Part shown: positions 1 through 10,059 of the stretch, in pieces | Layout of the letters: the number at the start of each line of letters is the position of its first letter | Position numbering within the stretch: position 1 is the first letter of the stretch | Assembly: GCA_934309475.1 (NCBI GenBank) | Contig: CAKRDK010000001.1 | Coordinates: 62,001-126,000 of the forward strand | DNA from: an uncultured Roseburia sp. | GTDB lineage: Bacteria > Bacillota > Clostridia > Lachnospirales > Lachnospiraceae | DNA length: 64,000 nucleotides | Reading direction: 5' to 3' | Made by a program: the position numbers and the translations under genes | Notes under the pieces: generated by a model | The model's input: the letters and a program-made list of their open reading frames with translations, nothing else | Told to the model about the DNA's origin: nothing | Databases searched by the model: none

Positions 1-843
1 CACGGATGTAACAGCGTACGTGCCACAAAGACAGCTTTAAAGCTTGCCGATTATGTCATCACTGAGGCAGGATTTGGTGCGGATCTCGGTGCAGAGAAAT
101 TTTTCGATATCAAATGCCGTAAAGCAGGATTGAAGCCGGATGCCGTTGTCTTAGTTGCAACCGTCCGTGCATTGAAATATAATGGTGGAGTTCCGAAAGC
201 AGAGCTTTCCACAGAGAATATGGAAGCACTGAAAAAAGGTATTGTCAACTTAGAGAAACACATCGAGAATTTACAGAAATACGGTGTCCCTGTTGTTGTG
301 ACGCTCAACTCTTTTGTGACTGATACAAAAGCAGAGACCGATTACATCGAACAGTTCTGCAAAGAGAGAGGCTGCGAATTCGCGTTATCGGAAGTATGGG
401 AAAAAGGCGGAGAAGGCGGAATCGCACTTGCAAATAAAGTGTTAGAGACCTTAGAGAATAAGGAAAGTCATTTTAAGGTATTGTATGAGGATTCCCTTTC
501 CTTAGAAGAGAAAATCGAGACAGTTGCAAAAGAAATTTACGGTGCTGACGGAGTGACTTATTCTCCGGCGGCAAAACGCGAGCTGAAGCGAATTACGGAA
601 CTTGGAATGTCCGATTTCCCTGTCTGCATGGCAAAGACACAGTATTCTTTATCAGACGATCAGACAAAATTAGGACGTCCGACCGGATTTACCATCAACA
701 TCAGAGAAGTATATGCATCCGCAGGAGCAGGATTTGTTGTGGCAGTCACAGGAGCAATTATGACCATGCCGGGACTTGGAAAACAGCCTGCAGCATATGG
801 AATTGATGTAAATGACGATGGTGTGATTACAGGGTTATTTTAA
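1..843 (+). CDS. fhs: Formate--tetrahydrofolate ligase, C-terminal part (5' end outside window)
   Basis: ATP-dependent ligation of formate to tetrahydrofolate gives 10-formyl-THF in the cytoplasm. The reading frame is open from base 1, so the first ATG at 130 is internal. The visible 280 residues start with [18 protein letters not shown] and continue with [15 protein letters not shown] and [12 protein letters not shown], all characteristic of this family, and end with the conserved [12 protein letters not shown] segment. Family members are about 556 residues, so roughly half the protein is missing to the left. folD follows 26 bases downstream, and its product interconverts the next one-carbon states, so the two are probably cotranscribed. 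Confidence 0.96.
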   Translation, partial: HGCNSVRATKTALKLADYVITEAGFGADLGAEKFFDIKCRKAGLKPDAVVLVATVRALKYNGGVPKAELSTENMEALKKGIVNLEKHIENLQKYGVPVVVTLNSFVTDTKAETDYIEQFCKERGCEFALSEVWEKGGEGGIALANKVLETLENKESHFKVLYEDSLSLEEKIETVAKEIYGADGVTYSPAAKRELKRITELGMSDFPVCMAKTQYSLSDDQTKLGRPTGFTINIREVYASAGAGFVVAVTGAIMTMPGLGKQPAAYGIDVNDDGVITGLF

Positions 844-869
844 ACATTCAGAATAAAAGGAGTGGAAGT

Positions 870-1712
870 ATGGCACAGATTATAGACGGAAAAAGAATTT
901 CACAGGAAATCAAAGATGAATTAAAAGAAAAGGTTGCAGCGTTAAAGGATGAGGGAAAAGAATGTTGCCTCGCTGTTGTTCAGGTTGGAAATGACCCGGC
1001 GTCATCCGTGTATGTGCGCAATAAGAAAAGAGCGTGTGAATATATTGGAATGAAATCGTTATCTTTTGAGTTGCCGGAGGATACAACAGAGGAGAGTCTG
1101 TTAGAACTGATTGACCGGTTAAACGCAGATGTTTCTGTTCATGGAATTTTAGTGCAGCTTCCGCTTCCGAAACAGATTGATGAAGATAAGATTATCAAGG
1201 CAATTTCCCCGAAAAAAGATGTGGATGGGTTCCATCCGGAGAATGTCGGCAATCTTGTGACGGGCGGACAGGGCTTTGTTTCCTGTACACCGGCTGGAAT
1301 TATTGAGCTTTTAAAACGTTCTAATATCGAGATAGAGGGAAAAAACTGCGTGGTAATTGGAAGAAGCAACATTGTCGGAAAGCCGATGGCTCTTTTGATG
1401 CTTCGTGAGAATGCAACGGTTACGATTGCGCATTCCCGGACAAAGAACTTGAAAGAACTCACAAAGACAGCGGATATTTTGATTGTTGCAATCGGAAAAC
1501 CGGAATACATCACAGCGGACTATGTGAAGGACGGTGCGGTTGTGATTGATGTTGGAATCCACCGTGACGAGAATAATAAATTGCGTGGAGACGTAAAATT
1601 TGATGAGGTGGAACCTCATTGTGCGGCAATTACGCCGGTTCCGGGTGGTGTCGGACCGATGACGATTGCAATGTTGATGTATAACTGTGTTCATGCAATG
1701 GAACTCCAATAA
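870..1712 (+). CDS. folD: Bifunctional methylene-THF dehydrogenase / methenyl-THF cyclohydrolase FolD
   Basis: Catalyses reversible conversion of 5,10-methylene-THF to 10-formyl-THF with NAD(P). The 280-residue length is normal. Visible hallmarks are the substrate/catalytic region [17 protein letters not shown] near residue 45-61 with its conserved Tyr and Lys, the [13 protein letters not shown] signature near 90, the nucleotide-binding [13 protein letters not shown] near 160, and the C-terminal [15 protein letters not shown]. An AAAAGGAG ribosome binding site lies about 9 bases before the ATG. With fhs immediately upstream it forms a one-carbon pair. Confidence 0.97.
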   Translation: MAQIIDGKRISQEIKDELKEKVAALKDEGKECCLAVVQVGNDPASSVYVRNKKRACEYIGMKSLSFELPEDTTEESLLELIDRLNADVSVHGILVQLPLPKQIDEDKIIKAISPKKDVDGFHPENVGNLVTGGQGFVSCTPAGIIELLKRSNIEIEGKNCVVIGRSNIVGKPMALLMLRENATVTIAHSRTKNLKELTKTADILIVAIGKPEYITADYVKDGAVVIDVGIHRDENNKLRGDVKFDEVEPHCAAITPVPGGVGPMTIAMLMYNCVHAMELQ

Positions 1713-1733
1713 GCAGGATAGAGAGGACAGACT

Positions 1734-2852
1734 ATGAAGTGTGCCAATTGTGGAGCTGAATTAAAAGTAGGCTGTATTTATTGTTCGGTCTGCGGAAAAG
1801 AAGCGCAGATTGTATCAGACTATAACGTATTAGAAGATGAGTACCTAAGGTCTCTGTTAGAGGAAGAAAACAAACCGAAGCAGGAAAAGAACAAGACAGC
1901 AGAACCGAAGCAGACCAAAAAGAAAAAGAAGAAAAAAGTCTGGCCGTGGGTAGTACTTACAATTGTAATTATAATTACAGTTGTAGCGGTCATCGGGGTG
2001 ATTCAGTATAAGAAATATCTGAACCGTAATTCTTACAGCTATCAGGTCGAGCAGGCAGAATCTGAGATGACAGACCGGAATTATGAGAATGCACTCACGT
2101 ATTATAAGAATGCTTTGAATTTAAAACCGGGGGATGTCAAAGTTTCTCTTGCGATGGCGAAGATTTATATGGAGCAGAAGGATTATGAATCTGCAATGGT
2201 GTTACTGATGGATGTAATCAATGTCGATGATGATAATCTCGATGCCTATAAATTATTGATTCAGATTTACGAGAAACAGAAAGATTATGAGAGTATCGTA
2301 GAATTAAAAGATACGATTACCAATGAGAAGGTATTGAGTGTTTTCGCAGATTATATTGTGGATGCACCGGAAATCTTACAGATGGAAGGCAGCCATGAAG
2401 GCTATATCAATGTAGAAATACAGGCTTCCCAGCCAATTTATTACACAACCGATGGCACAGATCCGACAACCGACAGCACGCTGTATGAGGATGTCCTGAA
2501 GTTCGAGGAGGCTGGAACTTATACGATTAAGGCAGTCTGCTGCAATGATTTGGGAATCTACAGTGATGTGACCGAACAGACGATTACGGTAAAAGTAGCT
2601 GCGCCGGATACACCGGTTGTGACACCGGATGGCGGAACGTTTATGACGGAAACCATGATTTCGATTGAGGTACCGGAAGGATGCAGTGCGTACTATACGC
2701 TAGATAACACGACACCAACAACAGCATCGACAAAGTACGAAGGAGAATTTGCTGTTCCGGCTGGAAAGACGATTCTGCGTGTGATTTTAGTGGATGATGT
2801 GACAGGCTTACAGAGTGATGAGTACAGCCGGCAGTTCACATATATGCCATAA
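1734..2852 (+). CDS. Zinc-ribbon, single-TM, TPR protein with C-terminal chitobiase-type beta repeats
   Basis: Function unknown. The 372-residue protein starts with a zinc ribbon (Cys pairs in MKCANCGAEL and CIYCSVCGKEA, residues 3-20), then a Lys-rich stretch and one membrane helix at about 66-88 (VWPWVVLTIVIIITVV). Two or more TPR-like helical pairs follow (about 100-200, for example NYENALTYYKNALNLKPGD). The C-terminal part has two copies of a YYTTDGTDPTT / YYTLDNTTPTT motif, as in chitobiase/hexosaminidase C-terminal (CHB_HEX_C) domains. The topology suggests a cytoplasmic ribbon and an extracellular TPR and beta region, possibly facing the cell wall. It lies 21 bases after folD and is followed by a strong terminator. 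Confidence 0.85.
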   Translation: MKCANCGAELKVGCIYCSVCGKEAQIVSDYNVLEDEYLRSLLEEENKPKQEKNKTAEPKQTKKKKKKKVWPWVVLTIVIIITVVAVIGVIQYKKYLNRNSYSYQVEQAESEMTDRNYENALTYYKNALNLKPGDVKVSLAMAKIYMEQKDYESAMVLLMDVINVDDDNLDAYKLLIQIYEKQKDYESIVELKDTITNEKVLSVFADYIVDAPEILQMEGSHEGYINVEIQASQPIYYTTDGTDPTTDSTLYEDVLKFEEAGTYTIKAVCCNDLGIYSDVTEQTITVKVAAPDTPVVTPDGGTFMTETMISIEVPEGCSAYYTLDNTTPTTASTKYEGEFAVPAGKTILRVILVDDVTGLQSDEYSRQFTYMP

Positions 2853-2925
2853 CAGAAGAAAAATAGGGCAGAGGGATTCTTATGGAGCGTTTTAGGTAAT
2901 AGGAACAAAATTTCCCATTACATGG

Positions 2926-2973
2926 AAAAAGCGGGTGTTTTACGATGAAAATCATAAAACACCCGCTTTTTTT
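2926..2973. terminator. Bidirectional intrinsic terminator
   Basis: Arms GCGGGTGTTTTACGAT (2931-2946) and ATCATAAAACACCCGC (2951-2966) pair with one G-T wobble. An A run precedes and a T run (TTTTTTT) follows, so the hairpin is U-tailed on both strands. It separates the convergent zinc-ribbon/TPR gene and xpt. Confidence 0.9.
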
Positions 2974-2983
2974 CTGCCAAATC

Positions 2984-3556
2984 TTATTTTACAAATTCGA
3001 TGTGGCCTTTGGATAATTTTGCAATACGGGCGAGAGCGTAGACTTCAACACCTTGCTCTACAAGCTTGTCATGTCCCGGCTGGAAAGATTTTTCCACTAA
3101 GACGCCGATTCCGGCAACGGTTGCCTTGGCTTTACGGATCAGGCGGATAGCGCCGGTTGCAGCTTCCCCATTTGCAAGGAAATCGTCGATGATTAAAACG
3201 TGATCCTGCTCGGAAATGTACTTCTGGGAGAGCGTCAATTCATAATTGGTTCCCTTGGTAAAAGAGGTTACAACGGTTTGGTATAAATGATCGTTTAACA
3301 CTTTGGAAGGTTCTTTTTTTAAGATAACCATTGGAACATCGAGTGCGCTTGCAGTCATCAGTGCCGGTGCAATGCCGGAACTCTCGATGGTAACTACTTT
3401 TGTGACTCCGCAGTTGGCAAAATGGCTGGCAAATTCATCACCGACCTGTTTCATCAGGGATGGATTCACCTGGTGATTGATAAAACTGTCTACTTTCAGA
3501 ATATTTTCGTTTTCTGCGACTCCATCCGAAAGGATGATATCTTCAAGTAACTTCAT
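2984..3556 (-). CDS. xpt: Xanthine phosphoribosyltransferase
   Basis: Salvages xanthine with PRPP to XMP in the cytoplasm. The 190-residue protein carries the type I phosphoribosyltransferase PRPP loop [16 protein letters not shown] near residue 125-140 and the Xpt-type N-terminus [14 protein letters not shown], and has normal family length. I chose the ATG at 3556 because GAGGTG lies about 8 bases upstream; an in-frame GTG at 3571 overlaps that ribosome site. The leader from the divergent promoter is only about 45 bases, too short for the guanine riboswitch usual in front of xpt in Bacilli. Confidence 0.95.
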   Translation of the reverse strand: MKLLEDIILSDGVAENENILKVDSFINHQVNPSLMKQVGDEFASHFANCGVTKVVTIESSGIAPALMTASALDVPMVILKKEPSKVLNDHLYQTVVTSFTKGTNYELTLSQKYISEQDHVLIIDDFLANGEAATGAIRLIRKAKATVAGIGVLVEKSFQPGHDKLVEQGVEVYALARIAKLSKGHIEFVK

Positions 3557-3608
3557 AATATAACACCTCACGTCTTTGTATTTACATCGTACTGCATGTA
3601 TTAAATTT

Positions 3609-3641
3609 ATTATATCATATTCGAAAAGGATATGATATAAT
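3609..3641. promoter_or_regulatory. Palindromic divergent double promoter for xpt and rlmH
   Basis: The perfect inverted repeat ATTATATCATAT (3609-3620) / ATATGATATAAT (3630-3641) surrounds a 9-base spacer. Each arm contains a complete extended -10 element, TGATATAAT: on the plus strand at 3633-3641 towards rlmH, on the minus strand at 3609-3617 towards xpt. No good -35 hexamer is seen for either. The same palindrome could be an operator; that is inference. Confidence 0.75.
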
Positions 3642-3669
3642 CATTTGATGGAAAAAAGGAGGAGAATCC

Positions 3670-4149
3670 GTGAAAATTACAATTTTGTGCGTTGGAAAAA
3701 TAAAAGAGAAGTATTTTTCCATGGCAATCGAAGAATATGTAAAACGATTAAGCCGCTACTGTAAATTAGAAATCATAGAAGTGCCAGATGAGAAGACCGA
3801 TGAGAATGCGTCAGCGGCAGAAGAAAAGATGGTGAAAGAAAAAGAGGGTGAGCGCATTTTAAAAAATATAAAAGATACATCTTATGTCATAGCCCTTGCC
3901 ATTAATGGAAAACAGTTAAATTCGGTAGAACTGTCAGAAAAGATAGAAAAACTGGGTGTGCAGGGAGTAAGCCATATTACATTTGTAATTGGGGGCTCAC
4001 TCGGACTTGATGAGCGGATTTTACAACGGGCAGATTATAAACTAAGCTTTTCGAAGATGACATTTCCACACCAGCTGATGCGAGTTGTGCTGCTAGAACA
4101 GGTATACCGCAGCTACCGCATCATGAATGGAGAGCCCTATCACAAGTAA
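3670..4149 (+). CDS. rlmH: 23S rRNA (pseudouridine-1915-N3)-methyltransferase RlmH
   Basis: Methylates pseudouridine 1915 of 23S rRNA in helix 69 using S-adenosylmethionine. The 159-residue length is exactly that of the family (SPOUT fold, trefoil knot). The SAM-binding knot shows as [13 protein letters not shown] and the C-terminal signature as [16 protein letters not shown] followed by IMNGEPYHK. It starts with GTG at 3670 with AAAGGAGGAG about 7 bases upstream. Transcribed from the palindromic promoter shared with xpt. Confidence 0.97.
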   Translation: MKITILCVGKIKEKYFSMAIEEYVKRLSRYCKLEIIEVPDEKTDENASAAEEKMVKEKEGERILKNIKDTSYVIALAINGKQLNSVELSEKIEKLGVQGVSHITFVIGGSLGLDERILQRADYKLSFSKMTFPHQLMRVVLLEQVYRSYRIMNGEPYHK

Positions 4150-4237
4150 AATCAGGTCATGTGACGAAAAATAAGCGAAAAAAGTATGTTTTTGCATGAG
4201 AATGGGTAGTAAAAAATGTGAAGATAGATAAAAGATA

Positions 4238-4246
4238 TGGTATAAT
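4238..4246 (+). promoter_or_regulatory. Extended -10 promoter of the chemoreceptor gene
   Basis: TGGTATAAT matches an extended -10 element, 34 bases before the ATG at 4280. No convincing -35 hexamer is present. It does not look like a sigma-28 flagellar promoter, which is a common type for chemotaxis genes. Confidence 0.5.
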
Positions 4247-4279
4247 ACAAAAGAATAGAAGGATACGGAGGTAAAAACC

Positions 4280-6019
4280 ATGAAAAAGGAAAAATCAATG
4301 ATTTTTCTGAAACTCGTCGTTCCGGTTGCTATTTTGGGATTGATTGCAATTTTGATTGCAGCGGAAAGTCTCTATTCTATGGCAGCAGTACAGAGGGAAA
4401 GTAAACGTGTTTCAGAGGAGGGCATTCGTGCAACTATCTGCTTAGATGAAATAAATCTTGAATTTGCGAATACACAAAAGCTTACACTTGCACTCTGCGC
4501 CGAACCAGACAAAGACCTATATGAATATGTTGCAGGGCAGCTGAAAGAATATCAGTCTAATGTGGCTTCCTACGAGGAAGAGCTTCTTGCAATGACGGAT
4601 TATTTTTCAGCTGACGATATTACACTGATGAATGATACGTTTGACTTGATTGCAGAAGCACAGGAGACAACAGTTACCTTGATGCAGACAGCAATGGGCG
4701 GAGATTCCGCATCCGCAGTTACACAGGCAAATTCTACTATGAAGGAATGGTCAGAGTCGATTGGAGCAAACATAGATACGCTCATTTCGACAAATGATGC
4801 ACTTGTAAAACAGAATGTGAAAGAACAGGAAGATTTGCTGACTACAAACAGAGTTGTTTCTCTTATTTTACTTGCAATTTCATTTGTTGCATTTGCAGTG
4901 GTAATCATTGTGGTGGTTAAGACGGTTGTAAGACCATTGAAAACTCAGACAAAAGAGCTAACAGAGATTATTGACGAGATTCAGTCAGGACAGGGAGATT
5001 TGACAAGACGTGTTACGGTGAAGTCTGACGATGAGATTGGAATGTCCTCACAGGGAATTAATCATTTTATTGAGACATTACAGAACATTATGTCCAATAT
5101 TATTACGAATTCGAATGTCTTAGACGGCATTGTTGGAAATGTTGCAGGAAGTGTATCGGCTTCTAACGACAGCGCAAATGATATTTCTGCTATCATGCAG
5201 GAACTTTCCGCCACCATGGAAGAAGTATCTGCTACCACAAATAATGTAAGTGAAAATACCGCATCTGCAGAAGAAAAAATAAAGCAGATTACGGAAAAGA
5301 CACAGGTGATTTCCCAATATGTGCAGGAGATGAAAGGACGTGCAACAGAATTAGAGCGTACGGCTTCTGAAAACAAAAATAATACGACGGACATGATTGG
5401 TGAGATTACGGATGAGATGAATCAGGCACTTGAAAATTCGAAGAGTGTTGAGAAGGTTGCGCAGTTGACCGAAGATATTTTGAGTATTTCAAGCCAGACG
5501 AACCTGCTTGCCTTAAATGCATCCATTGAGGCGGCACGTGCAGGTGAAGCTGGAAAAGGATTTGCAGTTGTTGCAGATGAGATTAGACAGCTTGCAGATT
5601 CCTCACGTGAGACGGCAAACAATATTCAGTCAATTAACGAGCAGGTAATCGAGGCAGTGCACGGACTGGTTGCTTCCTCAGAGAAAATTATCGGCTACAT
5701 CAATGAGAATATTCTTCCGGATTACGAAGCATTCGTACAGGGCGGACAGCAGTACAGTGAAGATGCAACCCATATTGATACGACGATGACAGAGTATTCG
5801 AAAGAGACACAGGCAATTCTTGAGACGATGACAGAGATGACAGAGGCAATCGAAGGTATCAGTCATGCAGTGGAAGAATCTGCAAACGGTGTCACCGATG
5901 CTGCTGCAAATGTCGATTCACTGGTACAGTCTATTTCAACAGTAAATGGACAGATGGAAGAAAACAGTGAGGTCGCAAAGAACCTGAAAGAAGAATCGGC
6001 AGCATTCGTGAATGTATAA
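4280..6019 (+). CDS. Methyl-accepting chemotaxis protein
   Basis: Transmembrane receptor that signals to the CheA/CheW kinase complex. The 579-residue order is: TM1 at about 10-30, an extracellular helical sensor of about 160 residues (four-helix-bundle type, no PAS or Cache fold evident), TM2 at about 192-215, a HAMP domain, then a long coiled-coil signalling domain. The hairpin tip is clear: [20 protein letters not shown] followed by [14 protein letters not shown]. The ligand cannot be told from sequence. It appears monocistronic, with its own extended -10 and a strong terminator at 6050-6090. Confidence 0.95.
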   Translation: MKKEKSMIFLKLVVPVAILGLIAILIAAESLYSMAAVQRESKRVSEEGIRATICLDEINLEFANTQKLTLALCAEPDKDLYEYVAGQLKEYQSNVASYEEELLAMTDYFSADDITLMNDTFDLIAEAQETTVTLMQTAMGGDSASAVTQANSTMKEWSESIGANIDTLISTNDALVKQNVKEQEDLLTTNRVVSLILLAISFVAFAVVIIVVVKTVVRPLKTQTKELTEIIDEIQSGQGDLTRRVTVKSDDEIGMSSQGINHFIETLQNIMSNIITNSNVLDGIVGNVAGSVSASNDSANDISAIMQELSATMEEVSATTNNVSENTASAEEKIKQITEKTQVISQYVQEMKGRATELERTASENKNNTTDMIGEITDEMNQALENSKSVEKVAQLTEDILSISSQTNLLALNASIEAARAGEAGKGFAVVADEIRQLADSSRETANNIQSINEQVIEAVHGLVASSEKIIGYINENILPDYEAFVQGGQQYSEDATHIDTTMTEYSKETQAILETMTEMTEAIEGISHAVEESANGVTDAAANVDSLVQSISTVNGQMEENSEVAKNLKEESAAFVNV

Positions 6020-6049
6020 AAATAAATCTAATATCAAGAGCGATACGTT

Positions 6050-6090
6050 CAGGCATCGGGAACAGAAGTTTCCGGTGCCTGACTTTTTTC
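6050..6090 (+). terminator. Intrinsic terminator after the chemoreceptor gene
   Basis: TCAGGCATCGGGA (6050-6062) pairs with TTCCGGTGCCTGA (6070-6082), followed by CTTTTTTCTTT. Confidence 0.9.
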
Positions 6091-6142
6091 TTTACACACA
6101 TCTTTTTTTGTAAATAATTGGTTAGAATAATCTATAAGCTTA

Positions 6143-6151
6143 TGTTATAAT
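6143..6151 (+). promoter_or_regulatory. Extended -10 promoter before the pyrimidine phosphorylase gene
   Basis: TGTTATAAT is an extended -10 match, 60 bases before the ATG at 6212. A TTGGTT at 6118 is too far away (22-base gap) to be a good -35. Confidence 0.5.
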
Positions 6152-6211
6152 AGTTATAAGTTATAAAATAGAGATATTATTTAGAATTCAGAACGAAATG
6201 AGGGTAAAAAT

Positions 6212-7519
6212 ATGAGAATGTACGATTTGATTGCTAAGAAGAAAAAAGGAGAAGAACTTAGCACAGAAGAGATAAAATTTATGATTGAAGGATTTACAAA
6301 GGGAGAGATTCCGGATTATCAGATGTCCGCTATGACAATGGCAATCTGCTTTCAGGGAATGAGTAAGCGTGAGACGGTTGATTTGACGATTGCAATGCGT
6401 GACAGCGGCGATGTGATTGATTTATCCGGCATGGAGGGAATCAAGGTAGACAAACACAGTACCGGCGGTGTCGGCGATAAGACCTCCCTTGCCCTGACAC
6501 CAATTATTGCGGCACTTGGAGTTCCGGTTGCAAAGATGTCAGGAAGAGGACTCGGCCACACCGGTGGAACGATTGATAAATTAGAGTGTTTTCCTGGATT
6601 TACCACAGAGATTTCCGAGGAGACCTTCCAGAAGAATGTAAATGAGATTAAGATTGCGATTGCGGGACAGACTGCTAATCTTGCACCGGCAGACAAGAAA
6701 TTGTATGCGCTGCGCGATGTAACCGCGACTGTTGACCAGATGTCTCTGATTGCAAGTTCTATTATGAGTAAAAAGCTTGCTTCCGGCAGCGATGCCATTG
6801 TTCTTGATGTCAAGACCGGAAACGGTGCTTTCATGAAAAAATTAGAGGATTCCGAGGCTTTGGCACGTGCTATGGTATCCATTGGAAATATGGCAGGAAA
6901 GAAAACGGCTGCCGTTATCACGGACATGGATCAGCCGCTTGGACGCGCAGTCGGCAATTCGCTCGAAGTAATCGAGGCGATTGATACTTTAAAAGGAAAT
7001 GGACCGGAAGATTTCAAACAGGTTGTGTTTGCACTTGGTTCTGTCATGCTGATGCTCGCAGAGCGCGCTTCTAGCAGGGATGAAGCGGTTGCCCTGATGG
7101 AACAGGTGATTGCAGACGGTTCCGCTTTGGATAAATTTGCAGAATTTGTAAAGGCACAGGGAGGCGATGCATCCTATGTCTATGATGTCTCAAAATTCCC
7201 GAAGGCAAAGACAGTAACAGAGATTAAAGCGAAAGAAGAAGGTTTTGTACACCGTATTTTAGCCGAAGATATCGGAATTGCCTGCATGATGTTAGGCGGC
7301 GGACGTGAGACAAAAGAGAGCGTCATTGACCTGTCCGTTGGAATTGTGCTGAAAAAGAAAATCGGCGATTTTGTAAAAGCTGGCGAGATACTTGCCGTGG
7401 TATACAGCAATGATGATGTGCGCCTTGCAAATGCAATGGAAAAGATTCATGACGCCTATGAAATCTCAGCAGAGACAAAAGAGGCAGAGCCGGTTGTAAA
7501 AGAATTCATATTTGAATAA
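6212..7519 (+). CDS. Pyrimidine-nucleoside / thymidine phosphorylase
   Basis: Phosphorolysis of pyrimidine nucleosides to base plus (deoxy)ribose-1-phosphate, a cytoplasmic salvage step. The 435-residue protein shows the full family: N-terminal helical domain, [16 protein letters not shown] (phosphate site), the PROSITE-type signature [16 protein letters not shown] near residue 112-127, and the C-terminal PYNP domain ([16 protein letters not shown]). Length and motifs fit Pdp or DeoA; sequence alone does not settle uridine/thymidine breadth. The sporulation genes begin almost at its stop codon, so transcription may run into them. Confidence 0.95.
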   Translation: MRMYDLIAKKKKGEELSTEEIKFMIEGFTKGEIPDYQMSAMTMAICFQGMSKRETVDLTIAMRDSGDVIDLSGMEGIKVDKHSTGGVGDKTSLALTPIIAALGVPVAKMSGRGLGHTGGTIDKLECFPGFTTEISEETFQKNVNEIKIAIAGQTANLAPADKKLYALRDVTATVDQMSLIASSIMSKKLASGSDAIVLDVKTGNGAFMKKLEDSEALARAMVSIGNMAGKKTAAVITDMDQPLGRAVGNSLEVIEAIDTLKGNGPEDFKQVVFALGSVMLMLAERASSRDEAVALMEQVIADGSALDKFAEFVKAQGGDASYVYDVSKFPKAKTVTEIKAKEEGFVHRILAEDIGIACMMLGGGRETKESVIDLSVGIVLKKKIGDFVKAGEILAVVYSNDDVRLANAMEKIHDAYEISAETKEAEPVVKEFIFE

Positions 7520-7547
7520 GACAAAGGTGTTTTTCATATGTTATAGT

Positions 7548-7829
7548 ATGAAGAAGAAAAATGCCAACCATTTTCGTGAAAACTTAGTAGAACGTTTCGA
7601 ACTCCCGAAGGATTTGATGCTAGGAGCAGCCCTGCTTTCTGTGACAGGCCGGCGGGAGATTCTGATTGAAAATTACAAAGGAATTCTGGAATATGAAAAC
7701 AATCTGATTCAGGTTCAGACGAAGGATTGCCGTATTAAGATTTCCGGTGCGCATCTGGTGATTGCCTATTATACGAATGAGGAAATGAAGATAACAGGTT
7801 ATATCGAAGCGATTGAATACGGACCGTAA
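7548..7829 (+). CDS. yqfC: Sporulation protein YqfC
   Basis: Small protein conserved in spore-formers next to yqfD; its molecular role is not established. The chosen ATG gives 93 residues, close to the Bacillus protein, and the region FELPKDLMLGAALLSVTGRREILIENY... matches the family pattern (ELPKD, then a beta-rich YabP/YqfC fold). An in-frame TTG at 7512 would add 12 residues and overlap the phosphorylase stop; neither start has a perfect ribosome site, AAAGGTG lying about 20 bases before 7548. It is followed after 3 bases by yqfD. Confidence 0.88.
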   Translation: MKKKNANHFRENLVERFELPKDLMLGAALLSVTGRREILIENYKGILEYENNLIQVQTKDCRIKISGAHLVIAYYTNEEMKITGYIEAIEYGP

Positions 7830-7832
7830 GAC

Positions 7833-9077
7833 ATGCTTTTATCTGTTATGAAATATGCCAATGGTTATGTGCAGGTACATCTGACGGGATATGCACCGGA
7901 GCGTTTCCTGAATCTGTGCAGCAACCATGATATTTTAGTCTGGAATCTCACGCCGGAGGAAGACGGGTACCGTTTTTTTCTCACGATTGAGGGATTCCGG
8001 CAGTTAAAACCTATTTTGCGAAAGACAAAGACATCCATAAGGATTGAAAAAAAGACAGGGCTTCCGTTTGTACTGTTCCGTTATCGGAAACGGAAAATTT
8101 TTCCGGCGGGACTGCTCCTGTTTTTTGGAATCCTTTACTGGGTGTCTGGTTTTATATGGAAAATTCAGGTGACAGGGAATTCTTATCTTTCGGAAGAAAC
8201 GATTTTAGAATTTTTAGAGGAACAGGGATGCGGTTTCGGTACAAGGAAAAGAAATATTTCGTGTGAAGCATTAGAGGCGGCACTGCGGAGCGAATACGGT
8301 GAAGTCATCTGGACATCGGCGCAGATTTATGGCACCAAGCTTACCATTTCCGTGCAGGAGAATCTGCTCCCGGAAGAAAGTTATAAGGAGCAGGAAGAGA
8401 ATGTTTTCGATATTGTTGCGGTAAAAAACGGAACCATCGTGCAGATGGTGACGCGAAATGGAACGCCTCTTGTAAAAATCGGGGATACCGTGGAGAGCGG
8501 CACGATACTCGTAAGCGGAAGAATGGAAGTGTTAAATGATGCGGGTGAGGTGGCGGAATATCTTTATAAGACAGCGGATGCGGATATTTTGGCGCAGGTT
8601 TCGTATGTGTATGAAGATGCGATTCCGATTACCTACGAGGATGAAGTCTACACCGGAAACGAAAAAACATCTTACAGTTTTCAGATAGGAACCATGCATA
8701 TCACACAGCCTTTTTTTAAAGTTCCGTATAAAAAACAGAATTTGATGACGGATTCTTACCAACTGCATCTTTCCGATAATTTTTATCTTCCGGTTTTGGT
8801 AGAAAAAAATTTATACCGCGAATATGAGGTACAGACGAAAAAACGCTCAAAATCAGAGGCAAAACAGCTTGCGATTGAACATTTAAAGACATATCTGTCA
8901 AATTTAGAAGAAAAAGGGGTTCAAATTATCGCAGAAAATGTTATGATAGAAAAAGGAAAAAATTCCTATCAGGTAAAAGGGACAATCGAAGCATATGAAT
9001 CCATTGTTTCTTACAGCCCGACAGAACAAATAGAAATAACGGTAGAAGAAAGGCAGCAAACGGATGAGTCTGACTGA
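7833..9077 (+). CDS. yqfD: Sporulation protein YqfD (stage IV-like)
   Basis: Membrane protein of spore-forming Firmicutes, in the mother-cell sigma-E set in Bacillus. The 414-residue protein has an N-terminal cytoplasmic part of about 90 residues, one membrane segment (KIFPAGLLLFFGILYWVSGF, about 90-110), and a long external domain with the conserved segment KIQVTGNSYLSEETILEFLEEQG. It forms the usual yqfC-yqfD-phoH run and overlaps phoH by 14 bases, implying translational coupling. Confidence 0.93.
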   Translation: MLLSVMKYANGYVQVHLTGYAPERFLNLCSNHDILVWNLTPEEDGYRFFLTIEGFRQLKPILRKTKTSIRIEKKTGLPFVLFRYRKRKIFPAGLLLFFGILYWVSGFIWKIQVTGNSYLSEETILEFLEEQGCGFGTRKRNISCEALEAALRSEYGEVIWTSAQIYGTKLTISVQENLLPEESYKEQEENVFDIVAVKNGTIVQMVTRNGTPLVKIGDTVESGTILVSGRMEVLNDAGEVAEYLYKTADADILAQVSYVYEDAIPITYEDEVYTGNEKTSYSFQIGTMHITQPFFKVPYKKQNLMTDSYQLHLSDNFYLPVLVEKNLYREYEVQTKKRSKSEAKQLAIEHLKTYLSNLEEKGVQIIAENVMIEKGKNSYQVKGTIEAYESIVSYSPTEQIEITVEERQQTDESD

Positions 9078-10059
9078 ATTATCACTGAACATACCAACAG
9101 AACACATGGCGAATGTATTTGGCCAATTTGACAATTACATGAAAAAAATTGAACGAACTCTGAATGTAACGGTTGTTATGCGCGGAGATCAGATGAAGAT
9201 ATTAGGAAATGAGGCACAGATTCAGAGTGCTTCTAGTGTATTTATGCAATTAGTTGAACTTTCAAAGCGTGGAAACGTTATCACAGAACAGAATGTAAAT
9301 TATGCGCTTTCCCTTTCGATGGAGCACAAGGAATCTGCGGTTGTAGAGATTGATAAGGACTGTATCTGCCACACAATCAACGGCAAACCGGTAAAGCCAA
9401 AAACGTTAGGACAGAAATCTTATGTGGATGCCATCCGCAATAAAATGATTGTGTTTGGAACCGGACCTGCGGGAACCGGTAAGACCTATCTTGCGATGGC
9501 GATGGCAATTACAGCTTTTAAGAATGAGGAAGTCGGAAGAATTATTCTGACACGACCTGCGATTGAGGCGGGCGAGAAGCTTGGATTTTTGCCGGGAGAT
9601 TTGCAGAGCAAGGTGGATCCGTACCTGCGTCCGCTCTACGATGCCCTGTATCAGATTATGGGAGCCGAGAGTTTCCAGAAGAATATGGAGAAAGGGCTGA
9701 TTGAGGTAGCTCCGCTTGCCTACATGCGAGGTAGAACGTTAGACAATGCATTTATCATTTTAGATGAAGCGCAGAATACAACACCTGCACAGATGAAGAT
9801 GTTTCTGACAAGAATTGGATTCGGCTCTAAGGCGGTTATCACGGGCGATGCTTCCCAGAAAGACCTTGCACCGGGAAGCAAATCGGGGCTTGACGTTGCA
9901 TTGCGTGTCTTAAAAAATGTAGATGAAATCGGTGTCTGTGCGCTTACGGCAAATGATGTCGTGCGTCATCCGCTGGTACAAAAGATTGTAAAGGCCTATG
10001 ACGATTATGAGGCAAAAGCGAATAAGAAGAAAACGAGACAGGAGAAACGTAACGGATGA
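9064..10059 (+). CDS. phoH: PhoH family P-loop ATPase
   Basis: PhoH-like nucleotide-binding protein, associated by family context with RNA metabolism. The 331-residue protein contains Walker A FGTGPAGTGKTYLAMA near residue 130-145, Walker B FIILDEAQNTT near 230, and ITGDASQKDLAPG in a sensor position, in the helicase-like PhoH domain. The N-terminal 100 residues are the KH-like/PhoH N region. It overlaps yqfD upstream and the following gene by 4 bases. Lying two genes before ybeY is the standard Firmicute arrangement and supports an rRNA-maturation context. Confidence 0.96.
   Translation: MSLTELSLNIPTEHMANVFGQFDNYMKKIERTLNVTVVMRGDQMKILGNEAQIQSASSVFMQLVELSKRGNVITEQNVNYALSLSMEHKESAVVEIDKDCICHTINGKPVKPKTLGQKSYVDAIRNKMIVFGTGPAGTGKTYLAMAMAITAFKNEEVGRIILTRPAIEAGEKLGFLPGDLQSKVDPYLRPLYDALYQIMGAESFQKNMEKGLIEVAPLAYMRGRTLDNAFIILDEAQNTTPAQMKMFLTRIGFGSKAVITGDASQKDLAPGSKSGLDVALRVLKNVDEIGVCALTANDVVRHPLVQKIVKAYDDYEAKANKKKTRQEKRNG

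Noticed and set aside
1139..1709. Two minus-strand open frames of 124 and 132 residues
   Set aside because: Both are antisense to folD, which is fully conserved.
3557..3608. Guanine riboswitch upstream of xpt
   Set aside because: The leader is only about 45-50 bases and shows no aptamer stems or terminator.
4093..4281. Minus-strand hydrophobic 62-residue open frame
   Set aside because: It overlaps the end of rlmH and the chemoreceptor promoter, has no ribosome site and looks like AT-rich antisense sequence.
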